A DNA stretch of 64,000 bases from Fusarium oxysporum f. sp. lycopersici 4287 (GCF_000149955.1 NW_017264845.1:429392-493391), one strand, 5' to 3'; counted from the first letter of the stretch, positions 12,729 through 23,278 are shown. Numbers and translations are program-made. Notes: generated by a model not told the origin, from the letters alone.

Positions 12729-13754
12729 CTAACGCTGGTATTCAAATTTCTCGCACCGATAGCGATGGTTCTTGCCTTTGAACTCGAAGTAGGTCTTACT
12801 CCCATCATGCTTCTCCTTCCAATCACTCCTCAGGGTAGTCTGTTTGATCTTCTTGGTATCCCGAAACTCGCACTCATCCTTCCGAAGTTTATGAGGTATC
12901 AATGTGACTCTCACGTTCACTATCGTCCTCTCTTTTCTTGGCTTCTTGCCCTTGCTGTCCTCAGCTTGCGAGGGTTCGTCGTCTTCACCACTTGACTCTG
13001 CCCTCGCTTCAACGTCCATGGGGTCAGACCACTGGGCATCTGTTTGCTCCGATGGCTGTTCATAGTATGTCGTAGACGGGTAACAAGGTGCCTCATTTCC
13101 CTGGTCATCTCTAGCCAAACCAGCCTGCTCCACACTATATCCCTCCTGGATATGGGATGCTTCGGCCCGGAGAATATTCTCCAGCTCAATATGTTGACTT
13201 GGGACGACCCCTGCCTGTCGCATAGGCATCTCTCCCTTGATGAGTCGGATTGTTTCTTCCAGGTTCAAAACGCCAGCTTGTTGTTTGACATGTAAATACT
13301 CCCAACTCGCCTTCTCAATGCTGCCATGCAATGGCTGCAGTTCTCGTTCTTCCCTACTCAAATACCAGGCTCTATATTTGAGCCCGATTGCCGTGATGAC
13401 ATACATGCCCGTCAAGTTCTGGCTATTGATGGCCTTTAGAGCAGCATCTAGGCCCTGCTCTTCAACTTCATGCATTGATCCCTTCTTGCGTTTGACTTCG
13501 ACCAACAGAACAGGAGAAAAGTTGCGGCCATGACTGTTGTAATATATCACCTTCATGTCAACTCGCCTCAAGCTTCCATCAGGACCTTGTTCACAAAGTA
13601 CTAGCCAGGGTCTGGGAAAGTTTCGCTGCAGGTAAGCCTGCCAGAATGCAGAGGCTGTGGTCTCTAGATGATGTTTTGCGTTGTCAACTTGATGTATAAG
13701 TTCAATTTCCATGTCATCAAAATGCTCTTCGAGTTTGCAGTCTTTATAATCCAT
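12729..13754 (-). CDS. Orphan protein with PD-(D/E)XK-like signature
   Basis: Single exon, ATG 13754, 341 aa. The N-terminal 120 residues show a PD-(D/E)XK-type pattern: helix with FWQAYLQ, then RRVDMKVIYY (Asp66), then a hydrophobic strand ending PVLLVEVKRKKG (Glu86, Lys88), then a helix with Glu96/Gln100 and GLDAALKAI. This is the expected order alpha-beta-D-beta-ExK-alpha for restriction-nuclease-fold proteins, which cut or bind nucleic acid. The rest has a mixed region, an acidic Ser/Glu stretch (about 245-270), then a basic tail with RTIVNVRVTLIPHK and KGKNHRYRCEKFEYQR. No signal peptide or membrane helix. The nuclease assignment is motif-based inference; a non-catalytic fold relative is possible. 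Confidence 0.6.
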   Translation of the reverse strand: MDYKDCKLEEHFDDMEIELIHQVDNAKHHLETTASAFWQAYLQRNFPRPWLVLCEQGPDGSLRRVDMKVIYYNSHGRNFSPVLLVEVKRKKGSMHEVEEQGLDAALKAINSQNLTGMYVITAIGLKYRAWYLSREERELQPLHGSIEKASWEYLHVKQQAGVLNLEETIRLIKGEMPMRQAGVVPSQHIELENILRAEASHIQEGYSVEQAGLARDDQGNEAPCYPSTTYYEQPSEQTDAQWSDPMDVEARAESSGEDDEPSQAEDSKGKKPRKERTIVNVRVTLIPHKLRKDECEFRDTKKIKQTTLRSDWKEKHDGSKTYFEFKGKNHRYRCEKFEYQR

Positions 13755-14640
13755 GGTAGCGGTATCAAAGGCTAAAAGGAAAAACGGAAAGAGGCAGTAA
13801 ATAATGATAGAGATGACTGAAAATAAGTTTGCTGATATTCCGAGTGTGAATTTGCTAGTTATCTTTCCGGACGTCTCCAGCTTTTAACTTACATGAGTGA
13901 CTGATTGCACATTAGCTCCGACATGGAGACAACATACAATCTTCATCGAGACAGCATAGTGGAATGAATTTTCTTATTGACAAATTCGGCTGTCTGCATG
14001 TCTCCAGGGCGAACTATTGGGTTTGTTCGCGCATGCGTCACATATCACTGATACGTGTTTTAACAGTGGTTGCTACCCTGCAGTGTTCGTGGTGGAGCAA
14101 TACAACCTCTACGGAGCACAGAATCTCTAATCAGGATATGGCACCATGACTTTATGAAAGTGGGGTAAGCTTCGGCTCCTCGCAAATCAGAAGCTCAGAA
14201 CTAGCTCCATGAAGCCACAAGTGGTCATGTATCTACATCTAAGGCATGCGTCATTGGTAGCGGACATTGGCGACCAACACAGCGACCAAACCGAAAGAGG
14301 GCGCCTTTATCATTGGCGGATTGCATAACAGGACACCATCTTGGGTGGTTGACCTTGATGTCGTGATGATGCCCTGCTGTTGCCGGTTGGATAGCACGGT
14401 GCGGTCCACTGGATCTGCTTGTAATCTTTGGCGCCTCAATTATTGCTATCGCGCGGGGGGACACAGGTAATGCAACCCTGGAGCTTGGGCTTATCCATTT
14501 TCGATTCATGTCCTGCGGCCCGTTACATCCTCCCGCGCCACCCCACCTTTTCTGGTTAGGTTGCTAACAACCAACATAGTGTAGGTTTCGTCACGCCTGC
14601 GTAGCTGTCATTCCATAGCTTGGGAATTTTCTCACCGGTA
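13755..14640. other. Intergenic, no supported gene
   Basis: About 0.9 kb between two divergent genes. Overlapping ORFs on both strands at 14225-14509 cover the same GC-richer patch and have no motif. No RNA gene or mobile element was seen. Confidence 0.4.
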
Positions 14641-14699
14641 GAAGAATTTCAATACATTCTTAAAATTTCCACATATGCATCTACGCTATACCCATACAA

Positions 14700-14850
14700 C
14701 AAATTTCCTTATCGGTACTGCCTCCAAATTTCAACCTTCACCCAAATTTCAAAATTCCCTCCAAATTTCAACCTTCCCTCCAAATTTCAAAATTCCCCTT
14801 CAAATCTCAAAATTCCCTCCAAATCTCAAATTTCTTCACCTCCTCACTTC
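14700..14850 (+). repeat. TTTCAA-rich degenerate tandem repeat in a promoter
   Basis: About six to seven imperfect units of 17-19 bp built around CCAAATTTCAAAATTCC lie immediately upstream of the ATG at 14869. They keep an upstream frame open from 14620, but I take the protein start to be after the repeat. A related repeat in inverted orientation lies at 16770-16865. Confidence 0.65.
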
Positions 14851-14868
14851 GTCTTTACGACCTCTCCC

Positions 14869-15958
14869 ATGCAAGAGAGCGAAGACCCGCTGTCAACCCT
14901 TATCACAGAGGGCGAAGACCCACTGTCAGCGCTTGTTACTCTAGTAATTGAGAACTACCAAAGGTACTCTCGCGGTCCTTACAGGGTAAAAGATGCTTTG
15001 CAAAAGGCGAAACAGGCCGACGGGAGCTCTGTAGAGAGAATCCTTGTAGAGAAAAGCCCCACAGCCTGGTATGCGTACATTGCTGCGCACAAGACGAAAA
15101 CCTTGGATCGCGGGCCGGAAGGCAGAGTCGAGTTGTCGCGCTTACTCGACCACCTTGGCAACCAGCCTATGCATCGCCAGCATGAATTTGTAAATCAACT
15201 CGCAGCTGCTATGGAAAGCATAGATGCCAACACTTCGCCGCAGTCTGCCAAGCGCCGTCGTATGTGCCCTATCTCATGATCTAATCTACGTCTAATGAAT
15301 TAAACAAGGCATTGCCACCGAGGACAACGCAGTGGCTCCTTTACAACCGACCTCCATTACAAGAAACGCAGATACATGCTTGACGGATGTCGAACCCAGC
15401 GTTACAGAACAGATACCCGCCTTGGTAACCTCGAGGGATGTGTATGTTGGAGCTCCTCTTGAACCAGCCGAAGAACTATTTCACGACCAGTTCTGGGATT
15501 CCGTTCAAAGAACACAGAGCAAAGAGCAACCTGGTGTGCTACTGGCCGATATATCAATGATTTTTCAGGAAGGGTATATCCGAGAACATTTCGGATGCCA
15601 GATGGAAATCGGGATCGCGAAAGAAAAGGTAGCAGACCTTGCCTTCCAATACTTTGGTGTGAAGCTGGAAGACAAGGACGGGGTTAGGTCAATCTGTTAT
15701 CCAGGTGGGGGCAAAATAGAACCCGACCCGTCGATTAAATTGCGGGCATGTCACCGGGACCTCTCTGGCATATTTCGAGGCGTTCTGCACGAGGGCGCTC
15801 ACACATCTCCTATATACCAGCGGGAGAAGGTCGAGCGACGCAATCGTACGGATGGTGTCTCGATGACGATATCAAACCAGGCGAAGGAGGGTGCTAAGAT
15901 CACCGTGTTTCTAGGAGAATGGAGAGCATCGGCAATTAAAAAAAAGTTTTATGGGTAG
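14869..15958 (+). CDS. Orphan two-exon protein, about 346 aa
   Basis: ATG 14869 is chosen because everything before it is TTTCAA-rich repeat. Exon 1 (14869-15259) ends at a perfect GTATGT donor; a 49-nt intron (15260-15308) joins exon 2 (15309-15958) in phase 1, turning an otherwise ATG-less frame into one product. The N-terminus has two near-copies of a short Glu-Asp-Pro-Leu-Ser unit. The middle (VIENYQRYSRGPYRVKDALQKAKQADG) is helical, and there is a basic KRRR just before the splice. Exon 2 includes YFGVKLEDKDGV and HRDLSGIFRGVLHEG and ends basic. I recognise no family. Its 3' end faces the convergent minus-strand gene with only 8 bp between stop codons. Confidence 0.6.
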
Positions 15959-15966
15959 TCTCAATC

Positions 15967-16537
15967 TCAGAGTTCTTTCATTTTGCCCTTCTCCAATATG
16001 ATGCTAACGCCTTTTCTCAAAAACACCTGTCCATCGTGCTGCTGAGGATACCGCTCGTACGGCTGCCCGTCTTCTTTCCCAGTCTCGAAAACTCTTACAG
16101 TGCAATGCTTCCAATATACCATCTGTCCAGATCCAACAACAGGCTGAACGCCCGTCTTCGCGTCCGAGAAAAACTCATCGTTGTCTTTGTCAATGTCGAG
16201 CGCTTGCGGTTCGAATAACTGAGCATGTTAACAGGGCTCATCTACAAAGCAGAGATGGGCATACCACCATCGGATTTGAAGAAAACGACTAGCTCACGGT
16301 AGCCTGAGTGGCCGATATCGTTCGTGGTTGACTCGAGCGGTACTGGGGATTAATCTCAACTTGAGAGAAGCAGGGGAAAGAGGCTGTTTTCCCGTTTATG
16401 AGGGAGTTTTGGTAGGGATGCAGCGTATTGAGAAGTGGAGTGCAGGCATCATTGGGCCCTGTCCCGAGAGCCTGACAGCTGGCAAAACCACGAAAGGTGG
16501 AATCACCCGACAAACTCGGAAAGTAAGAATCAGGCAC
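15967..16537 (-). CDS. Orphan protein, 5' end unresolved
   Basis: Last exon 16218-15967 has no ATG of its own but a clean open frame (LFEPQALDIDKDNDEFF...KGVSIILEKGKMKEL). It joins in phase 0 across a 79-nt GT-AG intron (16219-16297) to an upstream frame 16298-16537 (VPDSYFPSLSGDSTFRGFASC...). That frame stays open a little farther without an ATG, so at least one more exon is missing. A candidate ATG in good context lies near 16660 on the minus strand. The C-terminus has alternating strands (GQMVYWKHCTVRVFETG, GQVFLRKGVSIILEKG). No family recognised. Convergent with the 14869-15958 gene. Confidence 0.5.
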
Positions 16538-16769
16538 AAATGACCTTTGGGCGTAAAATAGTCTTTATAAGCTCATAGGAGTAACGTCAGCCGGATGTTT
16601 GGGAATTCGGATGTCGACACAAGGAGGATTTGAGATGTAGGAAAGAGGGGTAGAAGATTCATTGTGGGGCTCTCGGCGAAGGAGTGGAGAAATGAAATTT
16701 GAGTGGCTAACATTAGCAGTCAGTTACTTGGTTTAGAATATTTTTGAGAAGAAAGGTGGAGATGAGGCA

Positions 16770-16865
16770 TTTTAGGTGAAAACTTGAATTTTGAAAATTT
16801 GAAGCATGAAACTTCAAATTTGAAATCTGAAATCTGAAATCTGAAACTTGAAACAGAAGAAAGTT
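16770..16865 (-). repeat. TTTCAA/TTTCAGA repeat upstream of the minus-strand gene
   Basis: On the minus strand this reads as TTTCAAG, TTTCAGA (several times), TTTCAAATTTGAAG, TTTCAAAATTC. This is the same word family as the promoter repeat at 14700-14850, oriented toward the 15967-16537 gene. On the plus strand it appears as GAAATCTGAAATCTGAAATC. Confidence 0.55.
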
Positions 16866-17284
16866 GGTGCAATCGAAATATCCAGAGAGCAATTTGAAAT
16901 TGGAATAAAAAATCAGCCTTGCTAAAATTAGAAGTCTACCTGCATTTGATCCAAGCGGTTGCTTGTTTAATATGCCTCTCTAACAGTCAAGGATACTAGA
17001 TGCTCTTGTGTGAATAGGTACCGCAAGTTGGGACTTTGTGCCCAGATGTAGATAGTCATTGCCTATGGCTTGCGTAATTCCGAATTTATCCTATGATGAG
17101 TTGAGAGGGAGAACTACTACGCCTTCAGCCTTACGAGCAGACCCCTATATCGATTTATAACCACCCGGCCAGTGTTTTATCTTTGAATACCAACATGAGG
17201 CGAACGAGAGGAGCCAGCTCGCATTGGGCTAGGCTGAGTCAGATACACTAGAGAAATTAGGGAGAGAAGACAGCCTATAGAGCT
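16866..17284. other. Intergenic, nothing recognised
   Basis: No ORF or motif of note. This is the left part of a 1.6 kb gene-free region that continues through the direct repeat to 18187. Confidence 0.4.
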
Positions 17285-17837
17285 GCTCGGCTGCCTCAAC
17301 ATTCATGGTCAATTGATTGGCAGCCAGCATTTCCCCTCGACAGAGCAAAAATCCATAAAAAATTGCTGCACATCAATGTAGCGCCGACCAAGTCGCGACC
17401 GACCTGCATGCAACCAAGCCCTAATCATGTATCAGACAACCAGAGGCAACAAGAACAGGTTCTTGACGTGTTCATGCGGCAACTCAAAGCGCGTAATACC
17501 TTTATACCAATGTGGCAATGTTAGACGTTAGTTAATCTCAGCGTATGGGCTTTATGCATATAACTCACTGAAGTATTTCATTTGGTCGCTTTGTCTGGCC
17601 GCCTTATTTCACTAATGGGTGCCAAAGGGAGGCATAGCTCAGCTCAAAGGACTCGGCTGCGTTAGCCTTTCTCCATGGCATGACCAGCTGCCCGGCCATT
17701 ATGAGCCACCCCTGAAAGAATTGGACTGGCTGGTTCAGTTCCTCGATAATTGCTGTAGGTCAACGTAACGTGGACGAGCTCGCAACCAACCTGCATGCCA
17801 CTAAGCCAAGATCTTCTTGGATGAGACGGCAGGGGAA
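17285..17837. repeat. Diverged direct repeat, two units of about 170-190 bp
   Basis: Unit 1 (about 17285-17450) and unit 2 (about 17651-17837) share an ordered series of blocks: CTCGGCTGC, a CATGG...GCAGC/AGCTGCC block, AATTGCTG near the middle, and CGCRACCRACCTGCATGC near the end. Substitutions are many, with both transitions and small indels. No coding frame spans them. They look like an old local duplication or decayed short element. Confidence 0.5.
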
Positions 17838-18187
17838 TAACTATGTAGGAGCGAGTTTTCTCACCTTGTTCAGTTGTGTTGAGTAACCTGGCCCCTGCAG
17901 CAGACGAGTTTTCTGCTTGAATAGGTGACTGTTAAAGAGTATAAGAATGCACTTTCCCTCTTATATAAAGCCAAGATATCAGACCAACACTTACTTTCAG
18001 AAATATCGAGGTTTTTTCTAGAGACGCACTTGACTTGATTACCTTGGTTAGTAGTAATTTGTTTCTTTATCACTCTATTATATATTGGCTTATGTCTCCA
18101 GAGTGAGAAGACTTATATTATAAGAGTCTTAAATGCTAGGATTTCCTTTAATATTCTAACGGGTCTCATTGAATAGAATCTTCATCC

Positions 18188-18418
18188 ATGGCCAAAGTCG
18201 TCCTTCCTACAATGTCCAGCAATGAGGAAGGGGGCAATAGCCCTACGCACTCGAGCGGCTCAAGACAATCTGACAGCACTCCTCGCAATGACCAACCCGT
18301 ACCTGCCGATCCAGTCAACGGTGACGACACCAGCTCAACTGAAAACTCAGATGGCAACTTCAATACCAAGGATTTTGCCCCTATTGACGTAACACACAAC
18401 CATAAAGAAGATCATTGA
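18188..18418 (+). CDS. Possible small low-complexity protein, 76 aa
   Basis: ATG 18188 lies in good context (CCATGGCC). The product is Ser/Asn/Asp/Pro-rich and acidic with no domain, signal peptide or membrane helix. The only supports are the start context and a plausible hydrophilic composition. It may be the first exon of a longer gene, or not coding. Confidence 0.3.
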   Translation: MAKVVLPTMSSNEEGGNSPTHSSGSRQSDSTPRNDQPVPADPVNGDDTSSTENSDGNFNTKDFAPIDVTHNHKEDH

Positions 18419-18932
18419 TGAGTATACTTGTCGTTTAGGAACAATAGTTTATAGCCAACAGCAGTAATTTTGCACGGATGCTTCTGGGTCAGGGTGGACG
18501 TTGGAATTCAGGCAATGAGTCTCTAATTATAAGGGCCTAAATTTGCCATCAAGATAGATAATGGAATTTGGGTTATTGAAGCAATTGTTTAATTCGAAAG
18601 CGTCATAATTCTTGTTATTGATGCATTGTTTTGTCTAGTTGTGATTTTGTACTTGAGCTGTTAAAACAATCCTTCTGGCCTCATTATGTAATTACCGGGT
18701 TGTAAGACGTCTCGTGACCAAGAATATCCACATGACAAACCCTTCGGCGAATCAGGTGGTCCTTGAGCGAAAAGAAACATCTCCTCTCCACCGCTTATCG
18801 TAACACTTGAGACCAGCAGTCAATGAATGATTCACAGCCATTTTTTTGGTGGTAGTTATATATATAAAGCGCAACATCGCCACTTTTCGAGATCATTATA
18901 CATCAGAACTGTTATCCAACGTCAAAGTAGAA
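18419..18932. other. Intergenic and promoter of the 18933 gene
   Basis: No ORF of note. A TATATATATAAAG stretch at about 18856-18868 is a good TATA element, about 65-75 bp before the ATG at 18933. Confidence 0.45.
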
Positions 18933-19483
18933 ATGAGCAATCCTATACTCCTTCCAGCTACGGAATCGATGCAAGAGCTATGTCGACAAAAACAGGAAAG
19001 AGAGCTCCAGAACGTCCGTGGTCCGCTGCGTGAATATAAAGCCACCATAACAGATACCAAGATTCTCTCTAGATTCGAGAACGAACAAGTAAGAATGAAC
19101 CATGTGAATTGAACTGCTCTGCTAAGTACACTCAGGCGCCCAATATTCGACGGCAAGCACTACATGAAGGCAAAAGTGTCAGTAACGCCCGAAATTACGG
19201 ACCTCGTGAACTTGACAAAGGCACGATTGCGTCACCTGAGCGTACTATCACCGTCTTTATACCACTAGCGACACAAACTGCAAGTACGCAAAGATTTTCC
19301 AAAGTCCTGTACCAGCCTGATAAGGATAAAGCCGAGGTTAGGCAACTCCTACCTTGGGACGTCGGAAACCATATTCAGATCCCCGGAAACAGTCGAATCG
19401 TTGTAGAGGAAGGGCCAGTATGCTTTGACATGGTTCAATATGATTGGGAGCCTGCTAAGAGCCAAGAGAGCAAGGATGAGTAG
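18933..19483 (+). CDS. Orphan two-exon protein, about 166 aa
   Basis: ATG 18933, exon 1 to 19088, 47-nt intron with GTAAGA donor and CTCAG acceptor (19089-19135), exon 2 19136-19483, phase 0. This joins two frames that each end inside the other's intron. The N-terminus is a charged helix (SMQELCRQKQERELQNVRGPLREYK). Exon 2 is strand-rich (RTITVFIPLATQ, NHIQIPGNSRIVVEEGPVCFDMVQYDW) with an acidic end. A TATA element precedes it. No family recognised. It converges with the 19553-21465 gene, 69 bp away. Confidence 0.6.
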
Positions 19484-19552
19484 TGGAACCGAGCCGAAAC
19501 GATCTGGTGTTGAAATCAAGGATGGAAATTGCCTGAGAATATTTCTTAATTA

Positions 19553-21465
19553 CTATTGTGCATTTAACTCGCCCTGATAGTCGTTGAATTCCATTGCTTC
19601 GAGTGCTCCGAGTGGTTCGAACATGGCTGTATCGAAGTTGAATGAACTCGCATCAATATGAAGCCAGTTGGGAAGGCTTGATTCAACGATTGGCTGGGTA
19701 CTCAATGCTTGACCCAGGGTCTCATGTATTCCGAAAGATACGCTGGAGAGCTGTGTAATGTTGCCACGACATTCATCAAGATTCTCCACTATATCAGCGC
19801 ATGGACGGTTGAGATAACCTTCGTTCAACTGATGTGTGCTCTGACGACCAGTGGGGGAATAGAGTTGGACAGGCCCCATATCGGCTTCGATGTTTCTGAC
19901 TGGAATTGTTATCTCTGTTGATGGTTGTGTTTCATACCCACCCGCGGTAGCCTCCAAAGAAGGCGTAGCAATGAGTGAGGAATCGCTCCCAGGCATGACT
20001 AAAGCCCCTAATTGGGAACCTGCGTCCTCAAGTGAGCCCGGCACAGGAATGTCTGCATCAGTAGATGCGCCTTGGGCTTCGTGGCCACCGTCACTTCCGG
20101 CATCGGTGGTGCTTTCCGTGGCGTACGGCAATCCTCCACTGTCATTGTGCATTGGGTCTTGATCGAAATGGTACCGGATCACTCCGAGGTTCGATGGGGA
20201 TTCCATGGGTAGTCCATAGCATCGGCGCCATCGTTTTGCTGGCCTTTCATTCTCACGGACCTCGAGCCTGTGTCTTAGCTGTGTTTGGTCGCCAAACAGT
20301 CGCTTAATATGAAGCTCCTCAAGGTACTTTGAAATGCTGCTTGCAGCATCTCTGTATAGTTTGGAGTTTGTAACACAATCTTCACAACTCCTGGGAAGCT
20401 CCAATTCCTTTCCATCAAAGCAAGAAACTATTTTCTTAGCTTCTTCAGTGTGCTGAGATTGTAGGAGGAACTCGATGTTATCGTAGGATTCCCTATTGAC
20501 ATTCGGCTCGGCGTTCGTATGGAGATGGGCTTTCGACTCAGCTGATAGCGCTGTAAGCCTTAGAGTAAAATTTAGTCTCTGTCCTTTAGTTGAACGGTGC
20601 ACTACTGACTTAGTCTGTGACTTGAGCTTCGAGAACAAGACCTCTATACCCTTGTGTGCTTTGAGCAAGAATAATGTCCTCCCTTCCCTGAGCCATCGAT
20701 TAAATTTCGCCCCTGACGCTGTCCCTAGACGTTTCTTAAACTCTTGGGGTGGCAAAGGCCGCCAGACCTCTTTTGATACCCAGAGCTGCAGTAAAGCAAA
20801 TCGCCGAGCAATCTTGGTCATTTGTGATGATTTCTCGAGGGCCTGGATGTAGTCGAACACGGCGAGATCGTCGATGGAAATTGTCCCAGAGCTGAGGAAA
20901 GGCTTTGGTGATTGGGCCCAAGATTTCAGATCGGCGATGAGGAAGGGTTGTTCGTTATCTTCAGGGGAACATTTAGTTCCCGTGGAAGATCCTTCCCTGG
21001 GAGATTTCTCTTTTCTAGAGGACTGACTCCTTGAAAACTCAGCCCCTGCTGCCAGCGTTTGCTTTGAAGGCTGGAATGTCCTTGTAGGTGAGTCGTGCTC
21101 GACTTGCTGTTCGTCGGGCCCATTGGGAGAACCATGTTGCACAATCGTTGCGGTGGTTGTATCTGGGAGACAAGAATGGTCGGGCGATATCTGTTCATAT
21201 GGTACTTTGCGGAATTCCGCTTGCACTTCAGTTCCAAGTCGATGAAGTTTATATCTGACTGCCTCGGGGACATCCTGTGCGATGATCTTGCAGGCGTCCG
21301 AGATCTCGACGTATGAGCGAATAGCGGCTGCGAGAGAAAGGCGAGACTTACAATCCGTTCTAAATTTTTATCAACATTCAACTGACGATGTTGGGTTTTA
21401 GCAACAGAAATGAAAAAGAACCCTAGAATATGGAACAGATCGTGAAGAGGCTTGTCAGTATCCAT
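19553..21465 (-). CDS. Large orphan protein, about 616 aa
   Basis: Exon 1 21465-21422 (ATG 21465, MDTDKPLHDLFHILG), intron 21360-21421 (62 nt, GT-AG), exon 2 21359-19553. The splice gives a smooth N-terminus (TDCKSRLSLAAAIRSYVEISDACKI continues into VPEAVRYKLHRLG), whereas reading straight through meets a stop. Residues about 170-290 are helical and ordered (FDYIQALEKSSQMTKIARRFALLQLWVSKEVW, FNRWLREGRTLFLLKAHKGIEVLF). A CEDC motif and helical segment ending HIKRLFGDQ follow; the last 250 residues are Ser/Thr/Gly-rich and look disordered, like an activation region. I recognise no family. Nuclear function is only a guess. The start lies 58 bp from a perfect palindrome that sits in its promoter. 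Confidence 0.65.
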
Positions 21466-21522
21466 TGCTTCGCGGTTTGGTGAAGAGTAAGAAACAGATT
21501 GAGTTTGAATGCCATGAGTCTG

Positions 21523-21599
21523 TGCCCCCAAAAAGGAAGTGACCCATAAAAAAGAGTCACAGTGACTCTTTTTTATGGGTCACTTCCTTTTTGGGGGCA
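21523..21599. repeat. Perfect 77-bp palindrome
   Basis: Two 38-nt arms match base for base around a single central A at 21561. The outer ends read TGCCCCC...GGGGGCA, and the arm contains GGAAGTGACCCAT. I checked every position by eye. The flanks show no clear target duplication. It lies 58 bp upstream of the ATG of the minus-strand gene at 21465. It could be a minimal MITE-like insertion, a cruciform-forming regulatory element, or a short inverted duplication. No other copy is in the window. Confidence 0.85.
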
Positions 21600-22043
21600 G
21601 GTATGTCTACAGGCGAGACCATATCCCATCCTTGCTCATGTCCCGCCTCATCATTTCCAAGGATCTATTCGTCTAGTCATAGGCGGCTTGGAAATAAGCC
21701 TCGCTTCACATGGATTAGAATACCTGGCAAACTGGGGGTAAGCCCATCCTGGACGGTACGTAGATCTATAGGGAAAGGGAGTGGAGGGCCTCAAAATACA
21801 AATATGCTCATCAAGTCGAAGAAATTTTCACTGCTGTACTACCGCCTGGTTGCCTTATTCACATTTCCCCCTGCACAAGGTACCCCTACCTAGGCAACCT
21901 GATTATCACAGCTGATACTTCTCTTTACAGCCCGGATCTTTGGTTCTCAGTACAAGTCGAACTCTGTCTTATGCCGAGTTTCTTCTGTATATGCAAGTCA
22001 GCCGTGCATTCAATCTTTCGCCTTATTTAGAGCATTGCGAACC
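21600..22043. other. Intergenic, no supported gene
   Basis: One 100-codon ORF (21591-21893) starts inside the palindrome and has no recognisable content. Otherwise nothing. Confidence 0.4.
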
Positions 22044-22345
22044 ATGGAAAAACCGCTTAAGTTAAGCATCAACATTGCTAAAGAGTTTAGATTCACTGTA
22101 TGTCGATTGTTGTACTACCTCTTGCTGTATACTGATCTTGCCAGACTGAGAAAAGACAAGCTCATGATTTCGGATATTACTGGGCAGTCGAAGTGGCGAC
22201 ACCTACCGAGACTCCGTCGTCTGTGACCAGGGTGTTGCGCGACATCGTCGTCGCCATCCGAGCCTGTTTTTTGAAATTAAGGGGCTTGGTCAGGTTTAAA
22301 CTAGTGCTTGACGAGGAGAAGCAGGGCTTGCTCGAAGGCGGATAG
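22044..22345 (+). CDS. Small two-exon orphan protein, 84 aa
   Basis: ATG 22044 (ACCATGG context), exon 1 to 22097, then a perfect GTATGT donor, a TACTGAT-like branch and a CCAG acceptor (intron 22098-22144, 47 nt), exon 2 22145-22345 in phase 0. The spliced product begins MEKPLKLSINIAKEFRFT and continues YYWAVEVATPTETPSSVTRVLRDIVVAIRACFLKLRGLVRF. It is basic and helical with no signal peptide. The good splice signals are the main evidence. It may be a truncated gene: about 140 bp farther an ATG near 22480 opens another 32-codon helical frame. Confidence 0.45.
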
Positions 22346-22587
22346 GACTGACGTGTGTAATTCAATTGTCACTATTATGTACATACCTCTTGGTTTGGTG
22401 CTGGGGATTGTACAGCGCTTCGATGTAGACGCAAACAGATCCATGAAACATGAATGTCGGTGTGATTCCACGACCCCATGGATACATGGCAGTTCACGAT
22501 TGAATCAATTTTAAGCCTCATCGAAGACATTGAAAACCTCAGATGCCTCTTTACCATGCTTCCTTTTTCCTGTTGACCACCTCTACC

Positions 22588-23178
22588 ATGAGCATCAAGT
22601 CGAGAATGAAACAGGCAAACCGAGAAATGAACCCACGGGAGAGAATGAAACAGAGGGCAAGAGAAAGGGACCTAAAATTTGCCCAAGCATTCTTTTCTGA
22701 CTGGCTGGTCGAGCCCCATCCAGCAGCAGCCTTCGTCATCAAGGAAGCTGTCTCAGTGCTGTGGCCTGAGCTCCGTCTCGATTCACTCCCGATCCATCCG
22801 CCACTTCTCGAATCCAAGAAGTCTTTTTTCAGAATCTTGACAAAGGTCAGAGCTAGGAAGCTGAACTACCTTGTGGATCTCTTCACCACGATGATGCTGT
22901 CGAGAGGCACTCCCTTGCATGGTCCGGCCGGCTCGCCAACCGTTCAGCTGAGACCAGTTAGTCAGGGTCAGGTAGAAGTATCATACACGATGCCGGAATC
23001 GGAACTGCCCAGTTTAATTGCAATACAAGCGGCCGACGACACTAGCGTGTTCAGCCCGTCTGAACCGCGCAGTTTTCCTGGACAATCGGTATGTCACGCT
23101 GTTGTTCGACCAAGAGTACCTGAGAATTTAGGGTCTTTTACCATTCTTGGCCATAAGAAGCATAAATACACCGTTTAA
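22588..23178 (+). CDS. Orphan basic protein, 196 aa
   Basis: An in-frame ATG at 22543 exists, but 22588 (CTACCATGAGC) gives a cleaner start. The first 45 residues are very basic and helical (SRMKQANREMNPRERMKQRARERDLKFAQAFF cut at the aromatic), followed by EPHPAAAFVIKEAVSVLWPELRL and SFFRILTKVRARKLNYLVDLF. The second half is strand- and loop-rich. No domain recognised. It lies 100 bp before the methyltransferase start on the same strand. Confidence 0.5.
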   Translation: MSIKSRMKQANREMNPRERMKQRARERDLKFAQAFFSDWLVEPHPAAAFVIKEAVSVLWPELRLDSLPIHPPLLESKKSFFRILTKVRARKLNYLVDLFTTMMLSRGTPLHGPAGSPTVQLRPVSQGQVEVSYTMPESELPSLIAIQAADDTSVFSPSEPRSFPGQSVCHAVVRPRVPENLGSFTILGHKKHKYTV

Positions 23179-23278
23179 TGGCACCTTCTGCACTACCTCA
23201 TTCTGAGCGTCTCTCCGCTTTCTTTGTCACTTTTTTTTGTGCCTCTTCCTGGACGTTCTTCTGTCTCACCTCGCCGCG

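Noticed and set aside
14620..14868. Upstream extension of the 14869 gene
   Set aside because: It is translation of the TTTCAA-rich repeat; the composition changes sharply at the Met at 14869.
16770..16865. CRISPR-like array
   Set aside because: Units are short and degenerate without unique spacers, and the DNA is clearly eukaryotic.
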